Shown here: piece by piece, positions 53,286 through 62,380 of the stretch
Layout of the letters: every line of letters begins with the position of its first letter
How positions within the stretch are numbered: position 1 is the first letter of the stretch
NCBI GenBank assembly: GCA_023663135.1
Contig: JAMPIE010000005.1
Coordinates: 50,968 to 114,967 of the forward strand
Source of the DNA: Alloprevotella sp.
GTDB lineage: Bacteria; Bacteroidota; Bacteroidia; Bacteroidales; Muribaculaceae
Direction: 5' to 3'
Length of the DNA stretch: 64,000 nucleotides
The notes under the pieces: generated by a model
The model's input: the letters and a program-made list of their open reading frames with translations, nothing else
Databases searched by the model: none
What the model was told of the DNA's origin: nothing
Program-made: the position numbers and the translations under genes

Positions 53286-55439
53286 ATGGCAAACGAACAG
53301 GCTGCGATCATCTGCCGAGAAATGAACCTCGGGCCTCGTCAGGCCGGGGCAATCATCAAGATGCTGCGCGACGGCGCCACTATCCCCTTCATTGCTCGTT
53401 ACCGCAAGGAGGCCACCGGCTCCCTTGACGAAGTGACCCTCCGCAACATCCAGCTGCGCCTGGCCGCCCTCGACGAGCTCGAAAAGCGAAAGGCCACCGT
53501 CATTGACACCATCACCTCTCAGGGAGCCATGACAGATGACCTGCTGGCTCGCATCAACGAATGTACCGACTCCACCATCCTCGAAGACATATACCTGCCT
53601 TACAAACCCAAACGCAAGACCCGCGCCTCACAAGCTCGCGACAAAGGCCTCGAACCTTTAGCCAAAATGATCATGGCACAGGAGCTTACCGACCTCGACA
53701 AGGCAGCTTCTCGCTTCGTCGACAAGAAAGAGGATGGTGTGGCCGACATTGCGGCCGCTCTTGACGGCGCCTCCGACATCATTGCCGAATGGGTCAACGA
53801 GAGCGACAAAGCCCGCTCGCTCGTCCGCTCTCGATATCAGCGCGGTGCACGCATCTCCGCATCCGTCGTTGCCGGCAAGGAGGAGGAAGGCGCCAAGTAT
53901 AAAGAATATTTCAACTACTCTGAGGCCCTGCGCCTCTGCCCCTCCCACCGCTACCTGGCCATTCGCCGCGCCGAGGAGGAGGGCATCCTCAAGGTTGACA
54001 TCTCCCTGCCCAACGACGACGAAATCGCAGAGCGCCTCACTCGCATGTTTGTCAAGGCCGAAGGCTCGGTCGAGACTGCCGAGATTGTACGCAAGGCGGT
54101 AAAAGACTCCTACAAGAGGCTCGTCAAGCCCTCAATAGTAAGTGAGTTTGCCGCCGCCGCCAAGGAGCGCAGCGACAGTGCCGCAATAGCCCTCTTCGCC
54201 GACAATGTCAAGCAGCTATTGATGGAGCCCCCATTAGGTCGAAAGAGAGTGATGGGCATCGACCCCGGCTTCCGCAGCGGATGCAAGCTGGCTTGCCTCG
54301 ATGAGCAGGGCAATGTATTGGCCACCGAGACTATCTATCCCACGACAGACTATTATCACTCGGCCGACGCTCTCAGCTATCTTATCGACTCTTGCCGCAT
54401 CGACGTCATCGCCGTGGGCAATGGCACCGGCTCGCGCGACACCGTCTCTTTCATCGAGTCGATTCAGCTCCCGCGCCCCGTGACCGTAAAGGTGGTGAGC
54501 GAGCAGGGCGCCAGCGTCTACTCTGCCTCCGACGTGGCCCGAGAGGAGTTTCCCGACATGGACATCACTCTTCGCGGAGCCGTAAGCATAGGGCGCCGTC
54601 TCCTCGACCCCATGGCCGAACTGGTTAAGATTGAGCCTAAATCAATAGGCGTTGGGCAATATCAGCACGACGTGAACCAATCTGCCCTCCGCGATGCCCT
54701 CGACTACACGGTAGAGAGCTGTGTCAATGCCGTTGGCGTCAATGTCAACACTGCCTCGCGCCAACTCTTGGGCTATGTCTCCGGCATCGGCCCTAAGCTC
54801 GCAGGATATATCGTGGACTATCGCACTGAGAATGGGCCTTTTAAGACGCGCCAAGAGCTCCTCAATGTGCCTCGTATGGGCGAGAAAGCTTTCCAGCAAT
54901 GTGCCGGCTTCCTCCGTATCCCCGGCGGAGAGAACCCCCTCGACAACACCGGCGTTCACCCTGAACGCTACCCCTTGCTCGACACCATTGCTGCCGATAT
55001 GGGGGTGGAGACCGAGCGACTGGTGCGCGACTCCAACCTATACAATCGCATCGAACTCGACAAATATGCCACTCGCAAGGTGGGAATGCCCACCCTTACC
55101 GATATCATCCTCGAGCTTCAGAAGCCGGGTCGCGACCCTCGCACCGACAATGCCTCGCCCGACGACGCTTATGATGCACCCGGATTTGTCGACCCCGACT
55201 CGCTACATATCGGCATGGAGCTCAATGGCAAGGTAACCAATCTCACTGCCTTTGGTGTCTTTGTCGACATAGGCCTGAAATACAACGGCCTTATCCATGT
55301 GTCGCAGCTATCCGATCAGTTTGTGACTTCTCCTGCCGATGTGGTCCGCGTAGGTCAAAGCATCAGGGTGAAGGTGGTAGATATAGACAACGCTCGCAAT
55401 CGTGTGGCACTCACCCTCAAGGGTGTCTCCCAGCTCTGA
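53286..55439 (+). CDS. tex: transcription accessory RNA-binding protein Tex
   Basis: 717 residues, the usual Tex length. N-terminal helical domain with MLRDGATIPFIARYRKEATGSLDE, the YqgF-like domain (GIDPGFRSGCKLACLDEQGNVL), a helix-hairpin-helix region (LLGYVSGIGPKLAGYIVDYR) and the C-terminal S1 domain (about 645-715: GKVTNLTAFGVFVDIGLKYNGLIHVSQLS). It binds nucleic acids and RNA polymerase and affects gene expression. It follows the phosphoesterase gene by 38 bp and precedes the YeiH-type gene by 39 bp. Confidence 0.95.
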   Translation: MANEQAAIICREMNLGPRQAGAIIKMLRDGATIPFIARYRKEATGSLDEVTLRNIQLRLAALDELEKRKATVIDTITSQGAMTDDLLARINECTDSTILEDIYLPYKPKRKTRASQARDKGLEPLAKMIMAQELTDLDKAASRFVDKKEDGVADIAAALDGASDIIAEWVNESDKARSLVRSRYQRGARISASVVAGKEEEGAKYKEYFNYSEALRLCPSHRYLAIRRAEEEGILKVDISLPNDDEIAERLTRMFVKAEGSVETAEIVRKAVKDSYKRLVKPSIVSEFAAAAKERSDSAAIALFADNVKQLLMEPPLGRKRVMGIDPGFRSGCKLACLDEQGNVLATETIYPTTDYYHSADALSYLIDSCRIDVIAVGNGTGSRDTVSFIESIQLPRPVTVKVVSEQGASVYSASDVAREEFPDMDITLRGAVSIGRRLLDPMAELVKIEPKSIGVGQYQHDVNQSALRDALDYTVESCVNAVGVNVNTASRQLLGYVSGIGPKLAGYIVDYRTENGPFKTRQELLNVPRMGEKAFQQCAGFLRIPGGENPLDNTGVHPERYPLLDTIAADMGVETERLVRDSNLYNRIELDKYATRKVGMPTLTDIILELQKPGRDPRTDNASPDDAYDAPGFVDPDSLHIGMELNGKVTNLTAFGVFVDIGLKYNGLIHVSQLSDQFVTSPADVVRVGQSIRVKVVDIDNARNRVALTLKGVSQL

Positions 55440-55478
55440 CCTCATCCACCACCCCAAGCAACTCCAGTCATTATCACT

Positions 55479-56429
55479 ATGCCAGTCAAAAAGGCCCTGT
55501 ATTATATCCTCTGCCTCATCGTTCTCCTCCCCGGATCGCTCTTGGGCTTTCAGGAGGTGACGCCCCCCCTGGCCCTCCTCATAGGCCTTATATTTGCCTT
55601 TGCCGTAGGGTGCCCGGCACCGAAGTTTAACAAAAAAGCCTCCAAGTATCTCTTGCAGGCCTCGGTAGTGGGGCTCGGCTTTGGCATGAACCTCATAGAA
55701 AGCCTGCGCTCCGGCGCCGAGGGTATGACCTTTACCGTCATCTCGGTGATAGGGGTGATGGTGATTGGCGTGGCGCTGGCCCGATGGATGGCCATCGACC
55801 GTAAGACCGGATATCTCATCTCATCCGGCACTGCAATCTGTGGCGGGTCGGCCATTGCCGCCGTAGGCCCCGTCATCAAGGCCAACGAAAACCAGATGGC
55901 TGTCTCGCTCGGCGTCATCTTCATTCTCAATTCCATTGCCCTCTTTATATTCCCCGCGCTCGGCCACCTGGCCGGGATGAGCCAAGAGCAGTTTGGCACC
56001 TGGGCCGCCATTGCCATCCACGACACTTCGTCGGTCGTTGGCGCCGGCGAGGCCTACGGCCAGCAGGCCCTACAGATGGCCACTCTAATCAAGCTCACTC
56101 GCGCCCTCTGGATTATCCCCTTGGCTCTTGTCACTCTCTTCTTCTTCCGCGACAAAAGCGGCTCAGGAAAGATCTCAATCCCCTGGTTTATTTTTCTCTT
56201 CGTGGCTGCGATGGCAATCAACACCTATTGCCCCCTACCCGAAGCCCTGACCCATGCTCTGGTCATTGCCGCCAAGAGGGGAATGGTGCTCACTCTCTTC
56301 CTCATTGGATGCTCTCTCTCGCTCAAGACCATCAAGAGTGTAGGATTCAAACCCATGATACAAGCCATTGTGCTATGGGTTATGATTGGCGCCACCAGCT
56401 TTGCCGTAGTGATGGCCACGATAGACTGA
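55479..56429 (+). CDS. YeiH/UPF0324-family putative sulfate exporter
   Basis: 316 residues with about nine or ten helices. Signatures: LLGFQEVTPPLALLIGLIFA, the SSGTAICGGSAIAAVGPVIKA segment and AIHDTSSVVGAG, all diagnostic of the YeiH (UPF0324) family. Named as putative sulfate or sulfonate exporters; true substrate unknown. It lies 39 bp after tex and 20 bp before comEC; its last ~200 bp are not coding in the comEC frame. Confidence 0.9.
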   Translation: MPVKKALYYILCLIVLLPGSLLGFQEVTPPLALLIGLIFAFAVGCPAPKFNKKASKYLLQASVVGLGFGMNLIESLRSGAEGMTFTVISVIGVMVIGVALARWMAIDRKTGYLISSGTAICGGSAIAAVGPVIKANENQMAVSLGVIFILNSIALFIFPALGHLAGMSQEQFGTWAAIAIHDTSSVVGAGEAYGQQALQMATLIKLTRALWIIPLALVTLFFFRDKSGSGKISIPWFIFLFVAAMAINTYCPLPEALTHALVIAAKRGMVLTLFLIGCSLSLKTIKSVGFKPMIQAIVLWVMIGATSFAVVMATID

Positions 56430-56449
56430 CCGATCCTCTCCCCCTCCCT

Positions 56450-58474
56450 ATGCCGCGTAGCAGCCTTATCCAGCCACGCCTGTCCACACTGCCGGCTCTG
56501 CCGATTACTATAGCTTTTGCCTCCGGAATAATAGCCGCTACGGGGCTCCATGGCCACCCCTCCCTTCCCTGGGTGGCCATTGCCATGCTTGCCCTCGCCA
56601 TTATGGGGCTATGCATCCGCCACACCAGGCAGGCCGCCCTCCTTATGATAATATCCTTAGTCGGCATGGCTGACTATTATCTATCTGAACGACATGACCC
56701 TATCCCCAAAGGCTTCCACACCTTTACAGCCCTGGTGACCGGCACTTATGAGACAGCCTCGTCAGCTATGGCACTGAAGCTCTCTTCATGCGATGGCCAA
56801 TCCCTCCGCTCCCCCTTGCCGGTGACGGCAACTCTGAGCTCTGCTTCTTCCGACGATGAAGTCTCCCCCGGATATTCCATCACCCTGCGAGCTGCCTTTC
56901 TCCCCAACAGTCACGATTCCTCCGACATTAGGCCCAATTATAGCGAAGGGATTGCGGCCACCGCATATATCTCCCCCACTGACATTATTGCCACAGCCCC
57001 GGCCCCCGGTCTCATTGCCGCTTCCATGAGGCTTCGCTCTCGCTTAGTCGACCATCTCTATGCCTCTGAACTCACTCCACAAGCCAAAGAGTTCTTGGCC
57101 ACTGCTCTCTTGGGCGACAAAAACGCCGTGGACCGACAGTCGCGAAAGGCCTTTTCACGCGCCGGTCTCGCTCATATCCTCGCTCTATCTGGCCTCCATC
57201 TTGCCATCATTGCGGGACTGCTCTATTGGCTCCTGGCGCCGATGTCGCTGATTGTGCCCCGTCATTTCCGTAGTATAGTTATCATCCTATTTGTGTGGGG
57301 CTATGCGCTCGTCACCGGGCTTGGTGCGCCGGTGGTCAGAGCCGCTTTCATGACCTCCATTGTGCTTATGGCCGATCTCATGCAGCGGCGCTCCATATCG
57401 CTCAACTCCCTCTTCGCTGCCGCGCTGGTGATTTTAGTGTTCTCTCCGCAGATGATAGCCGACATAGGGTTTCAACTCTCGTTTCTTGCTGTAGCCGCCA
57501 TTGTTACTCTCGCCATCCCCCTGAGCCCCTTCAGCACGAGCCCACACCGCTTATTAGTCAATTTCGGTGAGACGATCGGCATAAGCATAGCGGCCATGCT
57601 GGCCACCGGCTTTATTGCAGCAATGCGCTTCCACAGCTTCCCGCTACTCTTCCTACCGGCCAATGTCATAGTCACTCCATTATTGATGCCCGCGCTCCTC
57701 GCCTGCGGGTTAGTGATTCTCGCCGCCGAGACTGCCGGGCTCCCCTGCAGCTTCTTCATCAAGATGACCAACGCCATGGTGGAGCTCCTCAACTCCATCG
57801 CCGACCTAATTGCATCTCTACCCTTTGCATCTCTGCCTCTCCACTCCCTGAGCACCCTCACCGTGAGCCTTGCGCTGCTCACCGCAGCAGCCGCCGCCGT
57901 GGCTCTTTGGCACGGAAAGCCGAAGCCGCTGTCGCTCATCCCCATATCCCTCCTCTCCCTCTCAACTTTGACCTCTGCTGCTATCACCTCGGAGCAACCC
58001 TTGCCCGACCCGCCCGGCGCTTGGCATGTCATTCCCCACACTCGCCATGTGGCCATAGTGATACCCGACGGGCACCGCCTCCACCTCCTCACCGACGCCC
58101 CGCCCACGATTGCCGACAATCTGCGCCTGAGGCTCAACGACGAACTCGCTGACTATGCATTAATCCATGGCCATGATTCCCTCTCTCTCTTGCCCGACAC
58201 TCTGACCTCCCCCACCATCATACGTCGGGGCAACCATCTGCTCTTCCATCAAAAATATATCCGTATCGTCAACGCCCCCTCCCCCGTTCCGGCCCCGGGC
58301 CTGCCACGCCCCTCGCTCCTTGTTATTGCTCAGGGTTTTAGAGGGAGCACCGAGTCAATCATCAACGACATCTGTCCGCGCGAAATCATGATTGCCTCGA
58401 CGCTCAATCCCCGATTGCGCCAGCGCATAGTCGACTCCATCTCAGCCCGAGGCATCCCTTTCTCAATCCGCTAA
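56450..58474 (+). CDS. comEC: ComEC/Rec2-family DNA-uptake membrane protein
   Basis: 674 residues. N-terminal helices, a periplasmic OB-like domain (about 100-230, DUF4131-type) and the competence channel domain with GLAHILALSGLHLAIIAGLLYWLL and a series of helices to about 520. The metallo-beta-lactamase domain of longer ComECs is absent, as in many Bacteroidetes members; only about 110 residues follow the helices. It would pass single-stranded DNA through the inner membrane. I start at 56450 (MPRSSLIQPR); the longer in-frame reading repeats the YeiH gene. Its stop TAA shares bases with the stop of the convergent gene. Confidence 0.9.
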   Translation: MPRSSLIQPRLSTLPALPITIAFASGIIAATGLHGHPSLPWVAIAMLALAIMGLCIRHTRQAALLMIISLVGMADYYLSERHDPIPKGFHTFTALVTGTYETASSAMALKLSSCDGQSLRSPLPVTATLSSASSDDEVSPGYSITLRAAFLPNSHDSSDIRPNYSEGIAATAYISPTDIIATAPAPGLIAASMRLRSRLVDHLYASELTPQAKEFLATALLGDKNAVDRQSRKAFSRAGLAHILALSGLHLAIIAGLLYWLLAPMSLIVPRHFRSIVIILFVWGYALVTGLGAPVVRAAFMTSIVLMADLMQRRSISLNSLFAAALVILVFSPQMIADIGFQLSFLAVAAIVTLAIPLSPFSTSPHRLLVNFGETIGISIAAMLATGFIAAMRFHSFPLLFLPANVIVTPLLMPALLACGLVILAAETAGLPCSFFIKMTNAMVELLNSIADLIASLPFASLPLHSLSTLTVSLALLTAAAAAVALWHGKPKPLSLIPISLLSLSTLTSAAITSEQPLPDPPGAWHVIPHTRHVAIVIPDGHRLHLLTDAPPTIADNLRLRLNDELADYALIHGHDSLSLLPDTLTSPTIIRRGNHLLFHQKYIRIVNAPSPVPAPGLPRPSLLVIAQGFRGSTESIINDICPREIMIASTLNPRLRQRIVDSISARGIPFSIR

Positions 58475-58935
58475 TCCATCCTTGCGCCGGTCACGACGGC
58501 AGTAACCGTAAACGGGATGCCTCTTGAGCGAGCCGAGCGCCGCGAATTGAGATATACAAAGGTCATCTGACGGTCCCATGAGGTGAATGTAATCTGGCGA
58601 GTGGCCCCTGCCGGTATATCTACGCCTCTCTCGAGTGTCATCTGATGGAGCTGACGCCCCTGAAGGTCGCTATAGTCAAGCACTATGGTGAGCGATATGA
58701 GGCGGCGCGAGCTGCTATTTGTCACGAAGAGGGTCTCTGAGCGCGACCTAAGCGGCTTGTCATATCCCGAGAGGATGATAGAGTCGAGCGGAAGTGAATC
58801 GGCCACGGCCACATCGGCTGCCGCCGCCCCGGAGATGCGCTCAAGTTTCGGGCGCGTGGTGACCCTCTTCTTACCATGGGCCATCGGCGCGGCAATCAAC
58901 GCTGCGAGTATGATTAAAGGGAGGGCGCGGCTCAT
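58471..58935 (-). CDS. secreted protein of unknown function
   Basis: 154 residues. A signal peptide (MSRALPLIILAALIAAPMAHG) precedes a Lys/Arg-rich stretch, then a beta-sandwich-like domain (about 65-154: ETLFVTNSSSRRLISLTIVLDYSDLQGRQLHQMTLERGVDIPAG…). No named domain recognised. It is coupled by ATGA to the upstream 58932 gene and overlaps the comEC stop by 4 bp. It is probably exported with the two neighbours in the same minus-strand cluster. Confidence 0.7.
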   Translation of the reverse strand: MSRALPLIILAALIAAPMAHGKKRVTTRPKLERISGAAAADVAVADSLPLDSIILSGYDKPLRSRSETLFVTNSSSRRLISLTIVLDYSDLQGRQLHQMTLERGVDIPAGATRQITFTSWDRQMTFVYLNSRRSARSRGIPFTVTAVVTGARMD

Positions 58936-59513
58936 AGATATATCGGCTCAATAGGTGGATAAGGCACCGGAAAGACTCTCTCGGCGCCCTGAGGTGTGCG
59001 CTCCACATGTCGCTCGTTTCTCACGCTTGGACGTACAAAAAGATACGGGAGCGACATATATAGGTTTACGGCCCAGGGGGAACGATGGGGCCTAAATTCC
59101 AGCCGATTGCCATCGTCAGAGAGACTCAGGGTGAAATCCTTGCGACGAGCGACCTTCACGCCCGGCAGCGGCGCCTCAGCGAGCATCCACGCGTCGTAAG
59201 AGCCACGGCGCGCGCCGCGAGTGACACGCCCGAGCAGTGTGCCGGGGATGAGCGAGCGATCAGGAGCCTCCACCAGCGTCACTACATAGCTGCCGTCGAC
59301 GTCCGTCTCGCGCTCTATGGCCACAAGGGTGGTGCCCTCCGGCGCATCGGTGAGCCTCCACACCCCCTCGATGGCCTCAGGGCCCGAGGCGGCAATGGCC
59401 TCACACACTTCTCGTAATGTCCTAACCGGTCTTGCCGGTTCGCCACCCATAAGCGACAGGGACACCGGCATGAAGCACAGAAGCGCAAGGACTCTCACCA
59501 GCATCATCGTCAT
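58932..59513 (-). CDS. secreted protein of unknown function
   Basis: 193 residues. Signal peptide (MTMMLVRVLALLCFMPVSLS), then a beta-rich domain starting LREVCEAIAASGPEAIEGVWRLTD and containing TLVAIERETDVDGSYVVTLVEAPD, which looks like a lipocalin-type or DUF-type barrel; I cannot name it. Both ends are coupled by 4-bp overlaps: to the DUF3078 gene upstream and to the 58471 gene downstream. The three genes should be one transcript from the promoter at 60886. Confidence 0.7.
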   Translation of the reverse strand: MTMMLVRVLALLCFMPVSLSLMGGEPARPVRTLREVCEAIAASGPEAIEGVWRLTDAPEGTTLVAIERETDVDGSYVVTLVEAPDRSLIPGTLLGRVTRGARRGSYDAWMLAEAPLPGVKVARRKDFTLSLSDDGNRLEFRPHRSPWAVNLYMSLPYLFVRPSVRNERHVERTPQGAERVFPVPYPPIEPIYL

Positions 59514-60850
59514 ACGGTAGAAAACTTATAGCTTAGGCCAAATGAGAGTATCTCCTTAAACTGAAAGCGATGCCAGCGGGAGTCGGGAATTCTCGCCGTC
59601 GATGTGTCATAGCGCAAGTTCCAAAATATCTGCGTGGCCAAGAAACGATTGATGTCAAATGAGAGGGTGTTTTGCCAGTCTCCCTGCATATACTCATAGT
59701 TAGTAAAGAGAAATAGCCGCGACGAATACGTGATATTGAGCGACAGCCTGGCCTTGAAATTGAGCTCGGCATTGCTACCATATTGGCTCACCGACGTGTG
59801 GCCCTCCTTGATGCCAAAGGAGGATGCGTTGAGGCGATCGTTGATACAGGTCTTGAGGTTGTAAGACAAGGGGTTGACTGACGCGCCAAACTCCACTCTC
59901 TTCGTTTTCTTCGAATACGTCATACCGACACCGACATTGAGCTCGCCGGGAGAGAGAAAGGCTGCTCGCAGATTGCGCGAGTTGGAACTATAGTTGTTAA
60001 AAACCTGGGTCTTAAACGACGAGTTAATAGAATAATACCAATTATGAGCCGCCTTGTAGCCAAACTTAGCGTTCCACTGAAAGAGGTCATCTGATATGTT
60101 GTAGTCGCGGATTGTGTCGTCGGGAGCGGAGTTGACGCCAAGTTTATACTGGGTCGTCATCTCAAAGAGGAGCTTGGGATAAAACTTTTCGTTGAGCTTC
60201 ACATTCCAGTAGATCTGCGCAATGGCATTAACATTATTATTGCCACCCTGATACCAGTTGGGCGAGAGATATGCCTGCGAAAACTGTAACGAGGCATTGA
60301 ACACATGTAGCCACCGACGCTCCTTCTTGGTAAGCCCTATCTCTTCGGCCGGGGCTGCCGCCTCAATGGGCAGCTCCTTCATCACGATGCGATTGGTGCC
60401 GGGCTGGACGGTGGCCCGCAGATGGCTCGGGATGCGAGTCATACTGGCCTTGATATAAGGCACGAGCGCAGGATTGTCTACGACAAACTGCTGCCGGCCC
60501 CAATTGGTAATCCTCATTGATCGGCTGAGGTCTGAAAGCCAGTCGGCCTCAGGGCCGAGGTCTATGCTGGCATCCTGGTCGTCGCCAATCACCGTCAAGG
60601 GCTTCATGTAATGATATGTATCAAAGATGAGCGGCGTGAGATATGCCGGGGTAAACACGTCGAAGTGACGGCTCGGGACTATTACCAGCGTGTCGGCTGC
60701 CTCAAGGGCCGACAGGGTGTCTGTCGTCGACGCTTGCTGCGATAACCCGAGGATACGCTCAAGCTTCTCTCGCGACGAGATTACGTCGGCCTTGGCATAT
60801 GACCCCATCATCGACGTGGCAAATATTATGATGAACAAAAGTCGATACAT
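59510..60850 (-). CDS. DUF3078 outer-membrane protein
   Basis: 446 residues. Signal peptide (MYRLLFIIIFATSMMGSYAKA), an N-terminal domain, then a beta-barrel with the DUF3078 core: SLQFSQAYLSPNWYQGGNNNVNAIAQIYWNVKLNEKFYPKLLFEM and NNYSSNSRNLRAAFLSPGELNVGVGMTYSK, ending in a final strand, SFGLSYKFSTV. A longer reading from 60910 is possible, but the -7 element at 60886-60893 lies inside it, so I use 60850. Function unknown. First of three coupled genes. Confidence 0.87.
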   Translation of the reverse strand: MYRLLFIIIFATSMMGSYAKADVISSREKLERILGLSQQASTTDTLSALEAADTLVIVPSRHFDVFTPAYLTPLIFDTYHYMKPLTVIGDDQDASIDLGPEADWLSDLSRSMRITNWGRQQFVVDNPALVPYIKASMTRIPSHLRATVQPGTNRIVMKELPIEAAAPAEEIGLTKKERRWLHVFNASLQFSQAYLSPNWYQGGNNNVNAIAQIYWNVKLNEKFYPKLLFEMTTQYKLGVNSAPDDTIRDYNISDDLFQWNAKFGYKAAHNWYYSINSSFKTQVFNNYSSNSRNLRAAFLSPGELNVGVGMTYSKKTKRVEFGASVNPLSYNLKTCINDRLNASSFGIKEGHTSVSQYGSNAELNFKARLSLNITYSSRLFLFTNYEYMQGDWQNTLSFDINRFLATQIFWNLRYDTSTARIPDSRWHRFQFKEILSFGLSYKFSTV

Positions 60851-60885
60851 TGCTATGATGTGATGGATGATTGTGCTTCCGGCTG

Positions 60886-60893
60886 CAAATGTA
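60886..60893 (-). promoter_or_regulatory. -7 element of the DUF3078 operon
   Basis: TACATTTG on the minus strand, 35 bp before the start at 60850. The tandem repeats at 60929-60950 lie about 35-60 bp upstream of it on that strand. Confidence 0.6.
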
Positions 60894-60928
60894 AGCATAA
60901 TATTCCACATTGCCGTCTCTACCGCGGT

Positions 60929-60950
60929 TGAACATTATGTGAACATTATG
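60929..60950. repeat. perfect tandem 11-mers, candidate operator
   Basis: TGAACATTATG occurs twice in direct contact (60929-60939, 60940-60950), about one helical turn apart. It lies between the divergent DUF3078 operon and the thioredoxin gene. Confidence 0.6.
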
Positions 60951-61027
60951 CCCCCGTCGATGGTTTTTCTTCTGACAGATTCCTTTATCGGATTCCTGCC
61001 CCTATATCATAATTTTTTCGCAATATT

Positions 61028-61330
61028 ATGGATACCACACAGCTTAAGAAACTTCTCTCAGAAAAAGGTGCCGTATTGGTGGAGTTTTATGCCACTTGGT
61101 GCCCCCACTGCCAGCGCATGATGCCCATCGTGGCCGACATTAAGTCGCTCTTTGAGGGCCGCGCCGCCGTTTATCAGTTTGACATTGACCAGAATGAAGA
61201 GCTCGCCAATGAACTTAATGTGGAGTCGATCCCCACCTTCATAATATATCGCGACGGCCAAGAATTGTGGCGCACCAGCGGCGAGCTCCCAGCCGAGACC
61301 CTCTCTGCAAAGCTCGACGAGTATGCCTGA
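61028..61330 (+). CDS. thioredoxin
   Basis: 100 residues. Single thioredoxin fold: LVEFYATWCPHCQRMMPIV with redox cysteines C25 and C28, and cis-proline in VESIPTFII. The site WCPHC (not WCGPC) is usual for oxidising or DsbA-like members. No signal peptide, so it acts in the cytoplasm. It is 45 bp upstream of the VKOR fusion gene, and the two may form a redox pair. Confidence 0.92.
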   Translation: MDTTQLKKLLSEKGAVLVEFYATWCPHCQRMMPIVADIKSLFEGRAAVYQFDIDQNEELANELNVESIPTFIIYRDGQELWRTSGELPAETLSAKLDEYA

Positions 61331-61375
61331 CCATCATCAGTCTGTGATTCCCCCATGCTTAGTTTTTGACTCCTC

Positions 61376-62380
61376 ATGGCCTCTCTGCTCTGCGACCTCC
61401 TTGACGCGCTCGGCGTGCCCCACACCCGGCATTATGCCGACCGTGCCTTTGCCTCAATGCCCTTCAAGAGCCTCTTTGGCTTCTCCAGGCAGCTCAAGGC
61501 CTATGGCGTTGACTCCGTAGCTGCACGTTGGCCCGACAAAAGCGTCTTCACCTCCATCCCAACGCCCTTTTTGGCACAGATGGCGGGAGGGCGCTTTGTC
61601 ATAATCGAGCGGATTGACACCTCAGCAGACTCTGTCACCTGTCGATGCCAACATAAGGGACTTCATACAGGATCTCTCGCCGACCTCATGAGCCAATGGA
61701 ATGGCCTGGCACTCCTTGCCTATCCCTCCCCCACTGCCGCCGAACCCTCTCTCAGAGCCCATCGCCTCTTGGAGATGGCCTACACGGCAAAGGGTTGGAT
61801 TTTATCACTCTGCGCCATTATCTTGCTTTTCGCCGGGGCTGTCAATGCCGGCTGTCTCGCATCTCACTCCCGCATCCCCCTGCTGTTAGTCGACATGGCA
61901 GGCATTGCCATCACATGGCTCCTCATCCTCAAGTCGCTTAAAGTATCATCACGCTCGGCCGACAGGATTTGCGGCATCATGAAAGATCATGGTTGTGACA
62001 CCGTCCTTGAACAAAAAGCCTCGAGCTTCTTCGGAATCTTCAGCTGGAGTGAAGTGGGCATAACCTACTTCTCCATCTCTACCGTCGCCCTCCTTGCCTT
62101 CCCTCAATCCCTCCCCTGGCTCGCTTTGGCCAATCTCTGTTGCCTCCCCTTCACTCTCTGGAGCATATGGTATCAGCATTGGCGACTCCACACCTGGTGT
62201 ACTCTCTGTGTCACCACCCAGGCGCTCTTGTGGCTGCAAGCAGGTGCTTATCTCCTGACCGGAGCATGGCATCATTTCTCGCTATCCCCCGGCGCTATAA
62301 TCCTCCTCGCAGCCTATGGCTTTACATTGATGGGGGTCAACCGCATAATGAACTTCATCAAAAGCAAAAGCGAGAAATAA
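61376..62380 (+). CDS. C39-like / vitamin K epoxide reductase fusion protein
   Basis: 334 residues. An N-terminal soluble part (about 1-118: LLCDLLDALGVPHTRHYADRAF, FGFSRQLKAYGVDSVAAR, TPFLAQMAGGRFVII) resembles the C39 peptidase-like domain fused to VKOR in Bacteroidetes, but lacks the usual Gln…Cys-Gly catalytic motif. Five helices follow (about 140-330) with VKOR residues: loop cysteines C199 and C207, S224 in SW, and the CTLC redox site (275-278). It should re-oxidise a thioredoxin-like partner with quinone. The stop and next start share a base (TAATG). Confidence 0.88.
   Translation: MASLLCDLLDALGVPHTRHYADRAFASMPFKSLFGFSRQLKAYGVDSVAARWPDKSVFTSIPTPFLAQMAGGRFVIIERIDTSADSVTCRCQHKGLHTGSLADLMSQWNGLALLAYPSPTAAEPSLRAHRLLEMAYTAKGWILSLCAIILLFAGAVNAGCLASHSRIPLLLVDMAGIAITWLLILKSLKVSSRSADRICGIMKDHGCDTVLEQKASSFFGIFSWSEVGITYFSISTVALLAFPQSLPWLALANLCCLPFTLWSIWYQHWRLHTWCTLCVTTQALLWLQAGAYLLTGAWHHFSLSPGAIILLAAYGFTLMGVNRIMNFIKSKSEK

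Noticed and set aside
61376..61729. Active C39 peptidase domain
   Set aside because: The fold-like pattern is there, but the Cys at residue 6 is not in the Gln/Asp-Cys-Gly context and no convincing His-Asp pair follows, so I describe it as C39-like only.
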